NCBI RefSeq assembly: GCF_015223195.1
Contig: NZ_JADFUA010000006.1
Location: 156,319 to 220,318 of the forward strand
Reading direction: 5' to 3'
Length of the DNA stretch: 64,000 nucleotides
DNA from: Chitinilyticum piscinae
GTDB lineage: Bacteria; Pseudomonadota; Gammaproteobacteria; Burkholderiales; Chitinibacteraceae
The notes beneath the pieces were generated by a model. That model did no database searches, was not told the origin of the DNA, and worked only from the letters and a program-made list of their open reading frames with translations. The translations under genes were made by a program, and so were the position numbers. Shown here in pieces: positions 43,178 to 53,353 of this stretch (position 1 is its first letter; the number at the start of each line of letters is the position of its first letter).

Positions 43178-43740
43178 TAGCGCTGCTTGCCGGCCTGTGA
43201 TTCCTGCAGACCCAGCGCCAGCCAGCCGGCGAGCCCGATTCTCTGCAGGGTTTCGATATTGCGGCCGTAAATGGCTTCGGGATCGGGAAAGGCTGCCACC
43301 GCGCGGGCGATCGTGGCTTCACGCAGCAGATGCAGTGTCGGGTAGGGCGCGCGGTTGGTGTAGTTGCTGATGTCGTCGGGCTCGGTGCCGTCGAACTGAT
43401 AATCCGGGTGAAAGCTGGCGATCTGCAGGATCCCTTCCAGCTCGTGTTCGGCAATGGTGTCATCCGCAATCGCCAGCAGGTCGGTAAAATCGGCGAAATC
43501 ACCGAATAGCGTCGGATGGATCAGCAGGGTGGTGTCGATTTCGTCCGGGTTGGCGGCGGCCAGCAACGCCAGCTCGCGATCCAGTTCTTCCAGAAAGGCG
43601 TCGAGATGGCGTGCCGAGGAAACCACGATGCGCACCTGGTTTTTCACATAGACCGACTTGGCAAAGGGGCAGAGATTCAGGCCGATCACGGCCTGCTCAA
43701 GCCAGTGGCGGGTTTGCTGGATGACGTCGTCGTTTGACAT
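43177..43740 (-). CDS. DUF1415 family protein
   Basis: A 187-residue cytosolic protein of the DUF1415 family, found widely in proteobacteria. The family signature WLEQAVIGLNLCPFAKSVY near the N-terminus and FHPDYQFDGTEPDDISNYTN with PYPTLHLLREATI are clear. It lies between rsxE and nth on the opposite strand. Its function is unknown. Conserved Cys, Asp and His residues suggest metal binding, but that is only inference. Confidence 0.9.
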   Translation of the reverse strand: MSNDDVIQQTRHWLEQAVIGLNLCPFAKSVYVKNQVRIVVSSARHLDAFLEELDRELALLAAANPDEIDTTLLIHPTLFGDFADFTDLLAIADDTIAEHELEGILQIASFHPDYQFDGTEPDDISNYTNRAPYPTLHLLREATIARAVAAFPDPEAIYGRNIETLQRIGLAGWLALGLQESQAGKQR

Positions 43741-43824
43741 GGCTGGTGATCGCTTGGAAACAAGCCCGCTACTTTACTATGTAATCGCGCCGCGGATGGC
43801 GGCAGCAGGAAGAGGCTACACGCG

Positions 43825-44475
43825 ATGAACAAGGAAACCCGCCGCATTTTCTACGCCCGGCTGGCCGAGCTCGACCCGAATCCGACGACCGAGCTGCATT
43901 ACACCACCCCGTTTGAATTGCTGACGGCCGTGCTGCTCTCGGCGCAGGCAACCGATGTCGGCGTGAACAAGGCGACCGCAAAGCTGTTTCCGGTGGCAAA
44001 CACGCCGGCCGCGATTCTCGCGCTGGGGCAGGAAGGGCTGGAGTCCTACATTGCCACGATCGGCTTGTACCGCAGCAAGGCAAAACACCTGCTGGAAACC
44101 TGCCGCATCCTGATCGAGCAGCACGGTGGCGAAGTCCCGAATGATCGCGATAGCCTGGAGGCGCTGCCCGGCGTCGGGCGCAAGACCGCGAACGTGGTGC
44201 TGAACACGGCGTTCGGCGTGCCGACCATTGCGGTCGATACGCACATCTTCCGTCTGGGCAACCGCACGGGGCTGGCGCCCGGCAAGGATGTGCGCGCGGT
44301 GGAAGACAAACTGCTGAAAGTCACCCCGCCGGAGTTCCTGCTCAATGCGCATCACTGGCTGATCCTGCATGGCCGCTATGTCTGCAAGGCCAGAAAGCCC
44401 GAGTGCTGGCGTTGCGTGGTCAACGATGTGTGCGATTATCGATCAAAGCAGCTAACGCCGCCGAAAGGATTCTGA
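43825..44475 (+). CDS. nth: Endonuclease III (DNA glycosylase/AP lyase)
   Basis: A 216-residue HhH-GPD repair enzyme that removes oxidised pyrimidines. The motif LLTAVLLSAQATDVGVNKAT, the helix-hairpin-helix LEALPGVGRKTANVVL with catalytic Lys, the catalytic Asp in VDTHIFRLGNR, and the C-terminal [4Fe-4S] cluster CKARKPECWRCVVNDVC are intact. In E. coli nth lies directly after rsxE; here only the divergent DUF1415 gene intervenes. The start follows GAAGAGG. Confidence 0.97.
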   Translation: MNKETRRIFYARLAELDPNPTTELHYTTPFELLTAVLLSAQATDVGVNKATAKLFPVANTPAAILALGQEGLESYIATIGLYRSKAKHLLETCRILIEQHGGEVPNDRDSLEALPGVGRKTANVVLNTAFGVPTIAVDTHIFRLGNRTGLAPGKDVRAVEDKLLKVTPPEFLLNAHHWLILHGRYVCKARKPECWRCVVNDVCDYRSKQLTPPKGF

Positions 44476-44557
44476 GGCGGAGCTTGCACGCCGGAAACGG
44501 CGCCGGGACTGTTTGTGCTCTACACTGGTGGAGTTGATTCAGTCATGGCAGGAGCCC

Positions 44558-46315
44558 ATGTCCGCTACCGAAACCCGTCCGGTACTGCCCGGCCGGGCTG
44601 CGTTCATCGTTAGCCATTATCGCCTGATCGTCAGCGGCATCTATCTGCTGGCGGCGCTGGTCATGATTCCGCCAGCATGGGTGAGCATGCGCGAGATCGA
44701 TCGCGATATCCGTTCCCTGGCGCATGAGCGCGGCACCGCCCTTTTTCAGATGGTCGAGCTCAGCCGCGAATGGAATGCCCGACATGGCGGGGTGTATGTG
44801 CCGGTGACCCCGGACATGCAGCCCAATACCTATCTGCATCATCCGCAGCGCGACATCACCGATCAGAGCGGCCGCCAGCTGACACTGGTAAACCCGGCCT
44901 ATATGACCCGGCAGATTGCCGACTTGGCGGCGGCGCGCGAAGGCGTGCGCTTTCACCTCACCAGTTTGCGGCCGCTGCGCCCGGGCAATGAGCCCGATGC
45001 GTGGGAGGCGTCCGCCCTGGGGCGTTTCGAGCGGGTGGAGGCGAGCGAGCAATTTGATTTCCTTCCCGATGGGGCCGCCGGATTGCCCGGACCGGTCTAC
45101 CGCTATATGGCGCCGTTACACGTCAAGCAGGCCTGCATGCGCTGCCATGCCGCACAGGGCTACCGTGTCGGGGATGTGCGTGGCGGGATTTCCGTAACCA
45201 TTCCAGCCAAACGGCTGGAGGTGCTGGTCAGTGAACGCAACCGCCAGATCTGGCTGCTCTTCGGGCTGGTCGGTTTTGCGCTGGCGGGCCTTGGACATCT
45301 GCTGATCTGGCGTGCCCGCGCCGCGCTGCAGCATGTCGCCAGGATTCATGCCGATCAGGAACAGCTGATTGCCGAGCGCACCCGCGAGCTGTCGCAGGCG
45401 GCCGACGAGCAACGCGTCGCTGCCGCTGTCTTTGACAGTGCCACGGCAGGGTTGATTGTCACCGATCCGCAGGCGCATATTCTGCGGGTCAACCCGGCCT
45501 TTTGCCGAATGAGCGGGTATTCGGCGGCCGAGCTGATCGGCCAGACGCCTGCACTGCTGCGCTCTGGGCGGCATGATGCCGCGTTCTATGCGCAGTTGCG
45601 CGAGCAGTTGCAGCGGGAGGGCAGCTGGCAGGGCGAGTTGTGGAACCGCCGCAAGGATGGCGAGCCCTTTGCGGTCTGGCTGGCCATCTCGACGATTGCC
45701 AGCGGCAGCACCGGCGAGTGTTTTGTCGGCTCGTATACCGACATCACCAAGCGCAAGGAGGCCGAGGCCATCATCCTGCACCGGGCCAACCATGATGCAC
45801 TGACCGGGCTGCCCAACCGCAGCCTGTTTGCCGACCGGCTTGGCACGGCGCTGGCCCTCTCGCGGCGGCATGGCAGCCAGCTTGGTCTGCTCTTCATTGA
45901 TCTGGATGGGTTCAAGCGCATCAATGACACACTGGGGCATGCTGCCGGTGATGAATTGCTGGTGCAGGCTGCGCAGCGCATGCAGCAGTGCGTACGCGAG
46001 GTTGATACGCTGGCCCGGCTGGGGGGGGACGAGTTTGCCGTTATTCTCGGCTCGCTGCGGGAGGAGCATGAATGTGCCGAGGTGGCCGAACGGCTCAATC
46101 ATGCGCTGGCACGGCAATTCGACCTGATGGATGGCAGTGTGCGGATTGCCTGCAGCATCGGCATTGCATTGGCGCCGCTGCATGCCACTACCGAGCTCGA
46201 GCTGCGCCGACTGGCGGATATGGCGCTCTACAAGGCCAAGGGGCGGGGTGGCAATACCTGGCAGATGACCATGGCGGGCGGAAAAAAGCCACCGCGGACG
46301 GTGGCTGACAGGTAG
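44558..46315 (+). CDS. Membrane diguanylate cyclase with c-type haem sensor (DUF3365), PAS and GGDEF
   Basis: A 585-residue signalling protein. A first transmembrane helix (about residues 21-43) precedes a periplasmic Tll0287-like (DUF3365) domain with the haem-binding motif CMRCH (Cys193, Cys196, His197). A second helix lies near 227-250, then a PAS domain (about 290-400: VFDSATAGLIVTDPQAHIL) and a GGDEF domain with LGGDEF at 488-493. The inhibitory I-site RxxD (REVD) lies five residues before GGDEF. It probably makes c-di-GMP in response to redox or gas. AGGAG precedes the ATG. Confidence 0.92.
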   Translation: MSATETRPVLPGRAAFIVSHYRLIVSGIYLLAALVMIPPAWVSMREIDRDIRSLAHERGTALFQMVELSREWNARHGGVYVPVTPDMQPNTYLHHPQRDITDQSGRQLTLVNPAYMTRQIADLAAAREGVRFHLTSLRPLRPGNEPDAWEASALGRFERVEASEQFDFLPDGAAGLPGPVYRYMAPLHVKQACMRCHAAQGYRVGDVRGGISVTIPAKRLEVLVSERNRQIWLLFGLVGFALAGLGHLLIWRARAALQHVARIHADQEQLIAERTRELSQAADEQRVAAAVFDSATAGLIVTDPQAHILRVNPAFCRMSGYSAAELIGQTPALLRSGRHDAAFYAQLREQLQREGSWQGELWNRRKDGEPFAVWLAISTIASGSTGECFVGSYTDITKRKEAEAIILHRANHDALTGLPNRSLFADRLGTALALSRRHGSQLGLLFIDLDGFKRINDTLGHAAGDELLVQAAQRMQQCVREVDTLARLGGDEFAVILGSLREEHECAEVAERLNHALARQFDLMDGSVRIACSIGIALAPLHATTELELRRLADMALYKAKGRGGNTWQMTMAGGKKPPRTVADR

Positions 46316-46333
46316 ATCTGAGGAGAGATGAAG

Positions 46334-46349
46334 AGGTAACGCGTTACCT
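46334..46349. promoter_or_regulatory. 16-base perfect palindrome, candidate operator
   Basis: AGGTAACGCGTTACCT is a perfect palindrome in the 170-base gap ahead of pxpA (start 46486). Its form suits a dimeric repressor such as a GntR or LacI family protein. No regulator gene is adjacent. The hairpin alternative has no room for a loop. Confidence 0.4.
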
Positions 46350-46485
46350 GCATGAGTTAATTGTGCATGGTGTAGCAAAGAGTGTCCGTGAACTATTACC
46401 GCTCGGCGCAAATGGCGGGATACTGCTGACTGTATTGCCCCATGACTGGCACAATCAAAGGGTTATAGGTTGATACCCATAAAGA

Positions 46486-47226
46486 ATGCGACACATTGAT
46501 CTGAATGCCGATCTCGGTGAAGGCTGCGGGCTCGATGCCGCGCTGATGCCCTGGCTGAGTTCCGCCAACATTGCCTGTGGCGGGCATGCCGGAGATGCTG
46601 ACAGCATGCGCGAAACAGTCGCACTGGCGCGCCGGCATGGGCTGACCATCGGCGCCCATCCCTCCTATCCGGACCGGGCCGGTTTTGGCCGCCAGCCGCT
46701 TGCCATGCCAGTGAGTCAATTGCAGCACAGTCTCGAGAGCCAGCTCGCCGCCCTGCAGCAGATCGCTGCCGCGCAGGGGGCTCGCGTGGCCTATGTGAAA
46801 GCGCACGGGGCGCTGTATAACGCGGCGATGCAGGACCCGGAGCTCGCCGAAGTGCTGCTGGATGCCAGCATCCGCGTGCTGGGGGCGCCGGGCATCATGG
46901 GCTTGCCCGGCTCCTTGCTGCTGGATCGTGCGGCTCAGCGCGGGTTGCCGGTGATACGCGAGGGCTTTGCCGATCGCGCTTATGAACAGGATGGCACTCT
47001 GCGTTCGCGCCATCTGCCCGGTGCGGTGCTGGACGATGCAGAAGCTATCGCCCAGGCCGAGGCCTTTGTGCTGCATCAACAAGTACGCAGTTTCAGCGGC
47101 GAATGGGTGACATCCCGCATCGATTCGCTATGCCTGCATGGCGACAATCCTGCTGCAGTCCGGCTGGCTCAGGCGATCCGGCTGCAGCTCGAAGGGCATG
47201 GCGTCGGCATTAGTTCTACTGTGTAA
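46486..47226 (+). CDS. pxpA: 5-oxoprolinase subunit A (LamB/YcsF family)
   Basis: A 246-residue cytosolic protein; with PxpB and PxpC it hydrolyses 5-oxoproline (pyroglutamate) to glutamate. The N-terminal signature DLNADLGEGCG, NIACGGHAGD and YVKAHGALYN, and the ending with RIDSLCLHGDNP, are characteristic. PxpB and PxpC are not in this window, so they must be elsewhere or the protein acts alone. A peptide transporter gene follows, which fits peptide or pyroglutamate use. Confidence 0.94.
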   Translation: MRHIDLNADLGEGCGLDAALMPWLSSANIACGGHAGDADSMRETVALARRHGLTIGAHPSYPDRAGFGRQPLAMPVSQLQHSLESQLAALQQIAAAQGARVAYVKAHGALYNAAMQDPELAEVLLDASIRVLGAPGIMGLPGSLLLDRAAQRGLPVIREGFADRAYEQDGTLRSRHLPGAVLDDAEAIAQAEAFVLHQQVRSFSGEWVTSRIDSLCLHGDNPAAVRLAQAIRLQLEGHGVGISSTV

Positions 47227-47297
47227 ATTGTTCGACGCAATCTGGCGCTCGGGCGCGCATCATAACAATGACATTGGCTTGAACTGGAGGAGGCTGC

Positions 47298-48668
47298 ATG
47301 CTCGCCCAACATCCCCGCGGCTTATATCTGCTGTTTGCCACAGAAATGTGGGAACGTTTTTCCTATTACGGTAACCGTGCGCTGCTGGCGCTGTTCATGA
47401 TTTCGGCGCTGTCGTTCGACAAGCAGTTCACCGCCGCGCTTTACGGGCAATACACCGGGCTGGTGTATCTCTCCCCGCTGGTCGGTGGCTATATTGCCGA
47501 CCGGTTCTGGGGTAACCGCCGTTCGATCATGGTGGGTGGCCTGCTGATGGCCGCCGGGCAGTTTGCCTTGTTTTTCGCCGGCTCGGTCTACCAGAATCTG
47601 CAGCTGGCCGTGCCGCTGTTTTACTGCGGATTGGGGTTGATCATTGCCGGTAACGGCTTCTTCAAGCCGAATATTTCCAGCATGGTCGGCCAGCTCTACC
47701 ATGCCGGGGATGCGCGCAAGGACGCCGCATATACCATCTTCTACATGGGGATCAACCTGGGTTCCTTCCTTGCTCCGCTGGTCTGTGGCACGCTGGGCGA
47801 TACCGGCAACCCGGCCGATTTCCGCTGGGGCTTTCTGGCCGCCGGTGTGGGTATGCTGGTGTCGCTGCTGGTGTTCGGCTCTCTGCAACAGCGCTATCTG
47901 CACACACCGGATGGCACGGCGATCGGGCTGCCGCCCAGGCGCCTGAGCGCCGAGGAAAAGCGCCAGGTCGATCAGTCGCTGACGACCATCGACCTCGACC
48001 GCATGCTGGTGATCGGCGTGCTGTCCTTTTTCGTGATTTTCTTCTGGTCGGCCTTCGAGCAAGCCGGCGTGTCGCTGACCTTCCTCGCCAGTGAATCGAC
48101 CGACCGCACGATCTTTGGCTGGACCATGCCGACGTCGTGGTTCCAGTCGCTCAATCCGGTCTTCGTGCTGCTGTTTGCTCCGGTACTGGCGCAGCTGTGG
48201 GGCTCGCTGGCAAGGCGCGAACGCGAGCCGGCTTCGCCGACCAAGATGGCGATCGGCCTGTTGCTGCTGTCGGCGGGCTTCCTCGTGATTGCGCTGGGTG
48301 TGCGCCAGATCGGTGACGGCGTGAAAATGTCGATGCTATGGCTGGTGGCCATGTACTGGCTGCATACGCTGGGTGAGCTGTGTCTGTCGCCGATCGGGCT
48401 GTCGCTGGTCAACAAGCTGGCGCCGGTGCGCTTTGCCTCGCTGCTGATGGCGGTGTGGTTCCTGGCCAATGCGGCGGCCAACTGGTTTGCCGGCATTCTG
48501 GCTGGCTTCTATCCCGAAGCAGGCAGGCCGCTGCCGGTGTTCATGGGCTGGCAGATCAGCAATCTGGCTGACTTTTTCACCCTCTTTGTCGTGATGGCGT
48601 TTGTGGCCGGCGCCGTGCTGCTGCTGCTCACCGGTGTGCTGCAAAAGCGGATGCACGGAGTTCGCTAG
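47298..48668 (+). CDS. POT/PTR family peptide:proton symporter
   Basis: A 456-residue major facilitator of the proton-dependent oligopeptide family, with 12-14 helices. The motif EMWERFSYYGNRALL in TM1 has the ExxER motif for proton coupling, GGYIADRFWGNRRSIMVGG is the MFS loop, and FYMGINLGSFLAPLVCG the POT signature. It takes up di- and tripeptides. It lies 71 bases after pxpA and may share its transcript. A terminator follows at 48730. Confidence 0.94.
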   Translation: MLAQHPRGLYLLFATEMWERFSYYGNRALLALFMISALSFDKQFTAALYGQYTGLVYLSPLVGGYIADRFWGNRRSIMVGGLLMAAGQFALFFAGSVYQNLQLAVPLFYCGLGLIIAGNGFFKPNISSMVGQLYHAGDARKDAAYTIFYMGINLGSFLAPLVCGTLGDTGNPADFRWGFLAAGVGMLVSLLVFGSLQQRYLHTPDGTAIGLPPRRLSAEEKRQVDQSLTTIDLDRMLVIGVLSFFVIFFWSAFEQAGVSLTFLASESTDRTIFGWTMPTSWFQSLNPVFVLLFAPVLAQLWGSLARREREPASPTKMAIGLLLLSAGFLVIALGVRQIGDGVKMSMLWLVAMYWLHTLGELCLSPIGLSLVNKLAPVRFASLLMAVWFLANAAANWFAGILAGFYPEAGRPLPVFMGWQISNLADFFTLFVVMAFVAGAVLLLLTGVLQKRMHGVR

Positions 48669-48729
48669 GCACGTATCTGGCTATAGCCATCGTGTTATAA
48701 AGACTACGGAGTGATAGGTGGTCGTGTAT

Positions 48730-48757
48730 AAAAGCCGCAACAGCTGTTGCGGCTTTT
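48730..48757. terminator. Bidirectional terminator after the peptide transporter
   Basis: AAAAGCCGCAACAG and CTGTTGCGGCTTTT form a loop-poor but strong stem, followed by TTTT. It also lies at the end of the minus-strand pseudogene. Confidence 0.8.
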
Positions 48758-48766
48758 TGCTGCCCG

Positions 48767-49138
48767 CTATTGGCGGGATGCGCTGCTTTGTCGTTCCCAG
48801 GCGCTGAGAATCTGATCCAACCGCCTAGCCTGCTCTTCCTGTTTGGCAAGAAGCTCGGCCATGCGTTTCTGCTGCCGCTCACTCTCAGCCAGCATGTCAT
48901 TGGAGCGTTTCAGTTGCTCTTGATAGGCGCGCATCTGCGTTTCATTCGTTCCGGACGTGCTACCTGGATCCGTCAGGAAGGGGCGAAAAACAAACGCATA
49001 GATCAACCAGATGCACAGCCCCTAGGTGACGCCGCGCCCAAGGCTGGCGAGCATGCGCAGTAAGAGCGAAGGTGGTTCGCCTGGTGAATCACTGACTGGG
49101 GTGTTTGGTGCTGCATAGGGATTCGGCGGCTGCTCCAT
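48767..49138 (-). pseudogene. Small membrane protein gene interrupted by an in-frame TAG
   Basis: One reading frame continues from ATG at 49138 to the stop at 48767, broken only by TAG at 49022-49024. The upstream part reads MEQPPNPYAAPNTPV ... MLASLGRGVT. After the TAG come GLCIWLIYAFVFRPFLTDPG, a membrane helix, and then a coiled-coil region (QLKRSNDMLAESERQQKRM). The two parts would make a 123-residue protein with one helix and a coiled-coil tail. Either the gene is a recent pseudogene or the amber codon is suppressed; a sequencing error is possible. Confidence 0.6.
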
Positions 49139-49228
49139 GCGCGGCCCCGGGATGAATTTGCCCGATGCTTGCTCAAGCCGCCATAGTTGGTCAACGTGCG
49201 GTAGCATTGCTGTTGTGTTCGCGGCATG

Positions 49229-49256
49229 AAAAAAGCCACCCGCTTGGGTGGCTTTC
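49229..49256 (-). terminator. Terminator of the DUF945 gene
   Basis: GCCACCC pairs with GGGTGGC (loop GCTT) and on the minus strand ends in TTTTTTC. It lies 17 bases past the DUF945 stop. Confidence 0.85.
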
Positions 49257-49272
49257 TCCGAGTCTGATCATG

Positions 49273-50721
49273 CTATTCCTGAGGTTGCCCGCCTTCCTGC
49301 CAGGGCATTGGAACCCGAACGCCATTGAGCACGAAGGAGCCACCCGAGAGCGTGGCTTTCGCCGACAGGACGCCCTTGTCTTCCAGCAGCAGTTTCTGCT
49401 CGGTCAGCTTGGCGATCTGGCCTTCGACAAATTGGGTCGCGAGGAAATCGATGTCATCCTGATTGGCTTCGCTGTTGAGGCTGCCCAGCATCGCGCGGAA
49501 TTGCCAGATGGCAATGGTCTGCGCGGCCTTGCGCGGTACGGCGAAGTCGGCGCTGGCCTCCAGGCGCTGGAAGAACTGCACGCCATTGTTCAGGTCTTCG
49601 GGCTTGAAGCCCTTCAGCCCGACGCCGCCGGCAAAGCGCAGTGCCCCGTCGGGCATCTTGACCTCCAGTTTGCGGATGGCCAGATGCGGGTCGTGGGTGA
49701 GCAGCGGCATCCCTTCGGTTTGCGCCAGCTTCATCACTTCTTCGGTAAATTTCTCGCGGGGCAGCTGTTTTTTCTGCAAGGCCGTGAAGGAGTCTGCAAC
49801 CTTGGCCAGGGTTGGGCCATGCAGGTGTGTGGCTTCGGTCTGCAGGATGGCCGGACCATAGGGCTGCTCGTCCAGCACCAGCTTTTGCAGGCCGATGTCG
49901 GCGGTGGCGTCGATGAAGTCGCCATTTTCCTTGATCAGGCCGGCGTAGGTGAGCTGCTCCAGACGCAACTGCATCGGAGCGCCCTCCAGCAGTTTGAGGT
50001 CGAAGGCCCCGACACTGGCGCTGGAGGTGCCCAGCATCACACCGGTCTTGCCCCGGCTGTTGTCGAAGACGACCTTGACATCCTTGAGGCTGGCCTCGAA
50101 GACATTTTTGGCCTGACTTTCCAGCAGCGGCGCGGCGGCCTCGAATTTCACGCGATTGAAATCGCCGCCGTAATCCAGCGTGGCATCCAGCCCGCCCCAT
50201 TTGGCCTTGAAGCCGGATACGGCTTCCGAGTAGTCAAAGTCGGGGATGCGGATTTTCATCACGCCGTCGTCATTGAAGGCAATGCGGTTTTCGATCTCGA
50301 TCGGCGCCTTGTCGCCGAAGAACTGCTTGAGCAGCTTTTCGGTTTCCGGGCTGTACTTGATTTCGGTCGTCACCACGGCCTTGTACGGCGTGGGATTGAA
50401 GCGCCCCAGGAGTGGCAGCGGGCCGTGCTGGATGTGGTTGATGAAGGTGAATTCCAGCTTGGGTAGTTGCTGGCCTTCGCGCTCGATCAGGAAGGCATAC
50501 ATGCCGGGATCGAGCTGCAGGGTGGTGCTTTCCGTCGAGCTGAACCAGCCCGGCGTGTAGCTGTGATTCTTGACGATGAAGTAGGGCAGGCTGGCGATCC
50601 AGTCGTGCTGCTTCTTCATGGTGGCCTGGATGGACTGGCCGGCGTACCAGCTGCCGCCGAGGTAGGCGATGGCCAGTGCCGCGGCGGTGCTGCCTGCAGC
50701 GATCAACAGTTTGCGTTTCAC
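49273..50721 (-). CDS. DUF945 family protein (YdgA-like)
   Basis: A 482-residue protein of the DUF945 family, found in the envelope of proteobacteria. GTG at 50721 (VKRKLLIAAGSTAAALAIAY) gives an N-terminal membrane anchor/signal; GGAG lies ten bases ahead. The rest is beta-rich, with VKNHSYTPGWFSSTESTTL near the start and a C-terminal QKLLLEDKGVLSAKATLSGG. The function is unknown. It lies downstream of purB on the same strand, but a hairpin (50827-50891) separates them. Confidence 0.87.
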   Translation of the reverse strand: MKRKLLIAAGSTAAALAIAYLGGSWYAGQSIQATMKKQHDWIASLPYFIVKNHSYTPGWFSSTESTTLQLDPGMYAFLIEREGQQLPKLEFTFINHIQHGPLPLLGRFNPTPYKAVVTTEIKYSPETEKLLKQFFGDKAPIEIENRIAFNDDGVMKIRIPDFDYSEAVSGFKAKWGGLDATLDYGGDFNRVKFEAAAPLLESQAKNVFEASLKDVKVVFDNSRGKTGVMLGTSSASVGAFDLKLLEGAPMQLRLEQLTYAGLIKENGDFIDATADIGLQKLVLDEQPYGPAILQTEATHLHGPTLAKVADSFTALQKKQLPREKFTEEVMKLAQTEGMPLLTHDPHLAIRKLEVKMPDGALRFAGGVGLKGFKPEDLNNGVQFFQRLEASADFAVPRKAAQTIAIWQFRAMLGSLNSEANQDDIDFLATQFVEGQIAKLTEQKLLLEDKGVLSAKATLSGGSFVLNGVRVPMPWQEGGQPQE

Positions 50722-50826
50722 TCGTTCAGTGCTCCAGGTAGTGCGGTGGTAAGGCAGATCAGCGCCCGGTGGGCGCTTGCGCGTGCAGCACGGCATGCAC
50801 GGCAACAGCGATAGCATATAAGACTT

Positions 50827-50891
50827 GAGGCACAGAGCAAAACAGGAGAAATGCCGCTGTGGCGCTTTTTCCCGTTTTGCTGCTGTGCCTC
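50827..50891. terminator. Long imperfect hairpin between purB and the DUF945 gene
   Basis: GAGGCACAG ... CAAAAC ... GGAGAAA pairs with TTTTTCC ... GTTTTG ... CTGTGCCTC over about 24 positions, with an 18-base loop. It lacks a clear T tract, so it may be a terminator of purB or an RNA-processing site. Confidence 0.5.
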
Positions 50892-50928
50892 GTCAGGATG
50901 AATCATCCGGGCAGGTATGCCGTCAGAC

Positions 50929-52610
<1,682 letters not shown>

Positions 52611-52660
52611 TGTAAATGAGAATGGTTGCTGATAGCATTCGAGTATGATTCTCAATAACA
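52611..52660 (+). promoter_or_regulatory. Fur-like sites at the tonB start
   Basis: Two Fur half-sites face each other: TAAATGAGAATG at 52612-52623 and ATGATTCTCAAT at 52645-52656. The latter includes the tonB start codon. The AATGAGAAT pattern is the classic iron-box core, so tonB is probably repressed by Fur with iron. Confidence 0.65.
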
Positions 52661-53349
52661 GAACATCTCTTCCGGCGAATGCGGGTTGCCTGTTGCTAAT
52701 CGCAGGGCTGCATGCCGCTGCGCTGTATGCCCTGACCCATCTGCGGCTGGCTCCGCAGTCGCTGCCGCCGCAACCTATCGTGCCCATGCTGCTGGCAATG
52801 GGGCAGGAGGCCCCGCGTCCGCCTGCGCCCCTGCCCTTGCCTGCCGTCAAGCCGGTCGTGAAACCGCAACTCAAGGCTCGCGAAGCATCCATTCAGCCGC
52901 GGCAACCGGCGGCCATGGCTCGCGAGGCCGTCAATCAGAACAGCCTTGCCAGCCTGACCGTGCAGCGCGCCGAGGCGCCGGTGGCAGAAGCGGCACGTCC
53001 ATTGACGGACAGGGCGCCTGCTGCACCGGCTGCCGCAGGCGATGCTCGTCCGGTCGCCGAGCGTGTGGCGCCAAGTTTTCACGCCAATTATCTGAACAAT
53101 CCCCGTCCCCCGTACCCCCCGGCTTCGCTGTCGCTGGGTGAGGAAGGGGTAGTGATGCTGCGGGTCGAGGTTAGCGCGCAGGGTGACGCAGCCAGTGTCG
53201 AGCTGGCGCGCAGCAGTGGTTTTCCCCGGCTGGATGCGGTTGCCCAGGCAACAGTGCGCCGCTGGCGCTTCGTGCCGGCGCGTGTCGGTGATGAGGCTGT
53301 GCCCGGTACCGTACTGGTGCCGGTGAATTTTTCCATCAAAAAGGCTTAA
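52645..53349 (+). CDS. tonB: Energy transducer TonB
   Basis: A 234-residue periplasm-spanning protein that transmits proton-motive force to outer-membrane receptors. One N-terminal helix (GCLLLIAGLHAAALYALTH), a Pro-rich middle (APRPPAPLPLPAVKPVVKPQ) and the C-terminal TonB domain (PRPPYPPASLSLGEEGVVML, FPRLDAVAQATVRRWRFVPA) are clear. The start codon lies inside a Fur-like site. exbB begins four bases after the stop, forming a tonB-exbB-exbD operon. Confidence 0.95.
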   Translation: MILNNRTSLPANAGCLLLIAGLHAAALYALTHLRLAPQSLPPQPIVPMLLAMGQEAPRPPAPLPLPAVKPVVKPQLKAREASIQPRQPAAMAREAVNQNSLASLTVQRAEAPVAEAARPLTDRAPAAPAAAGDARPVAERVAPSFHANYLNNPRPPYPPASLSLGEEGVVMLRVEVSAQGDAASVELARSSGFPRLDAVAQATVRRWRFVPARVGDEAVPGTVLVPVNFSIKKA

Positions 53350-53353
53350 GACG

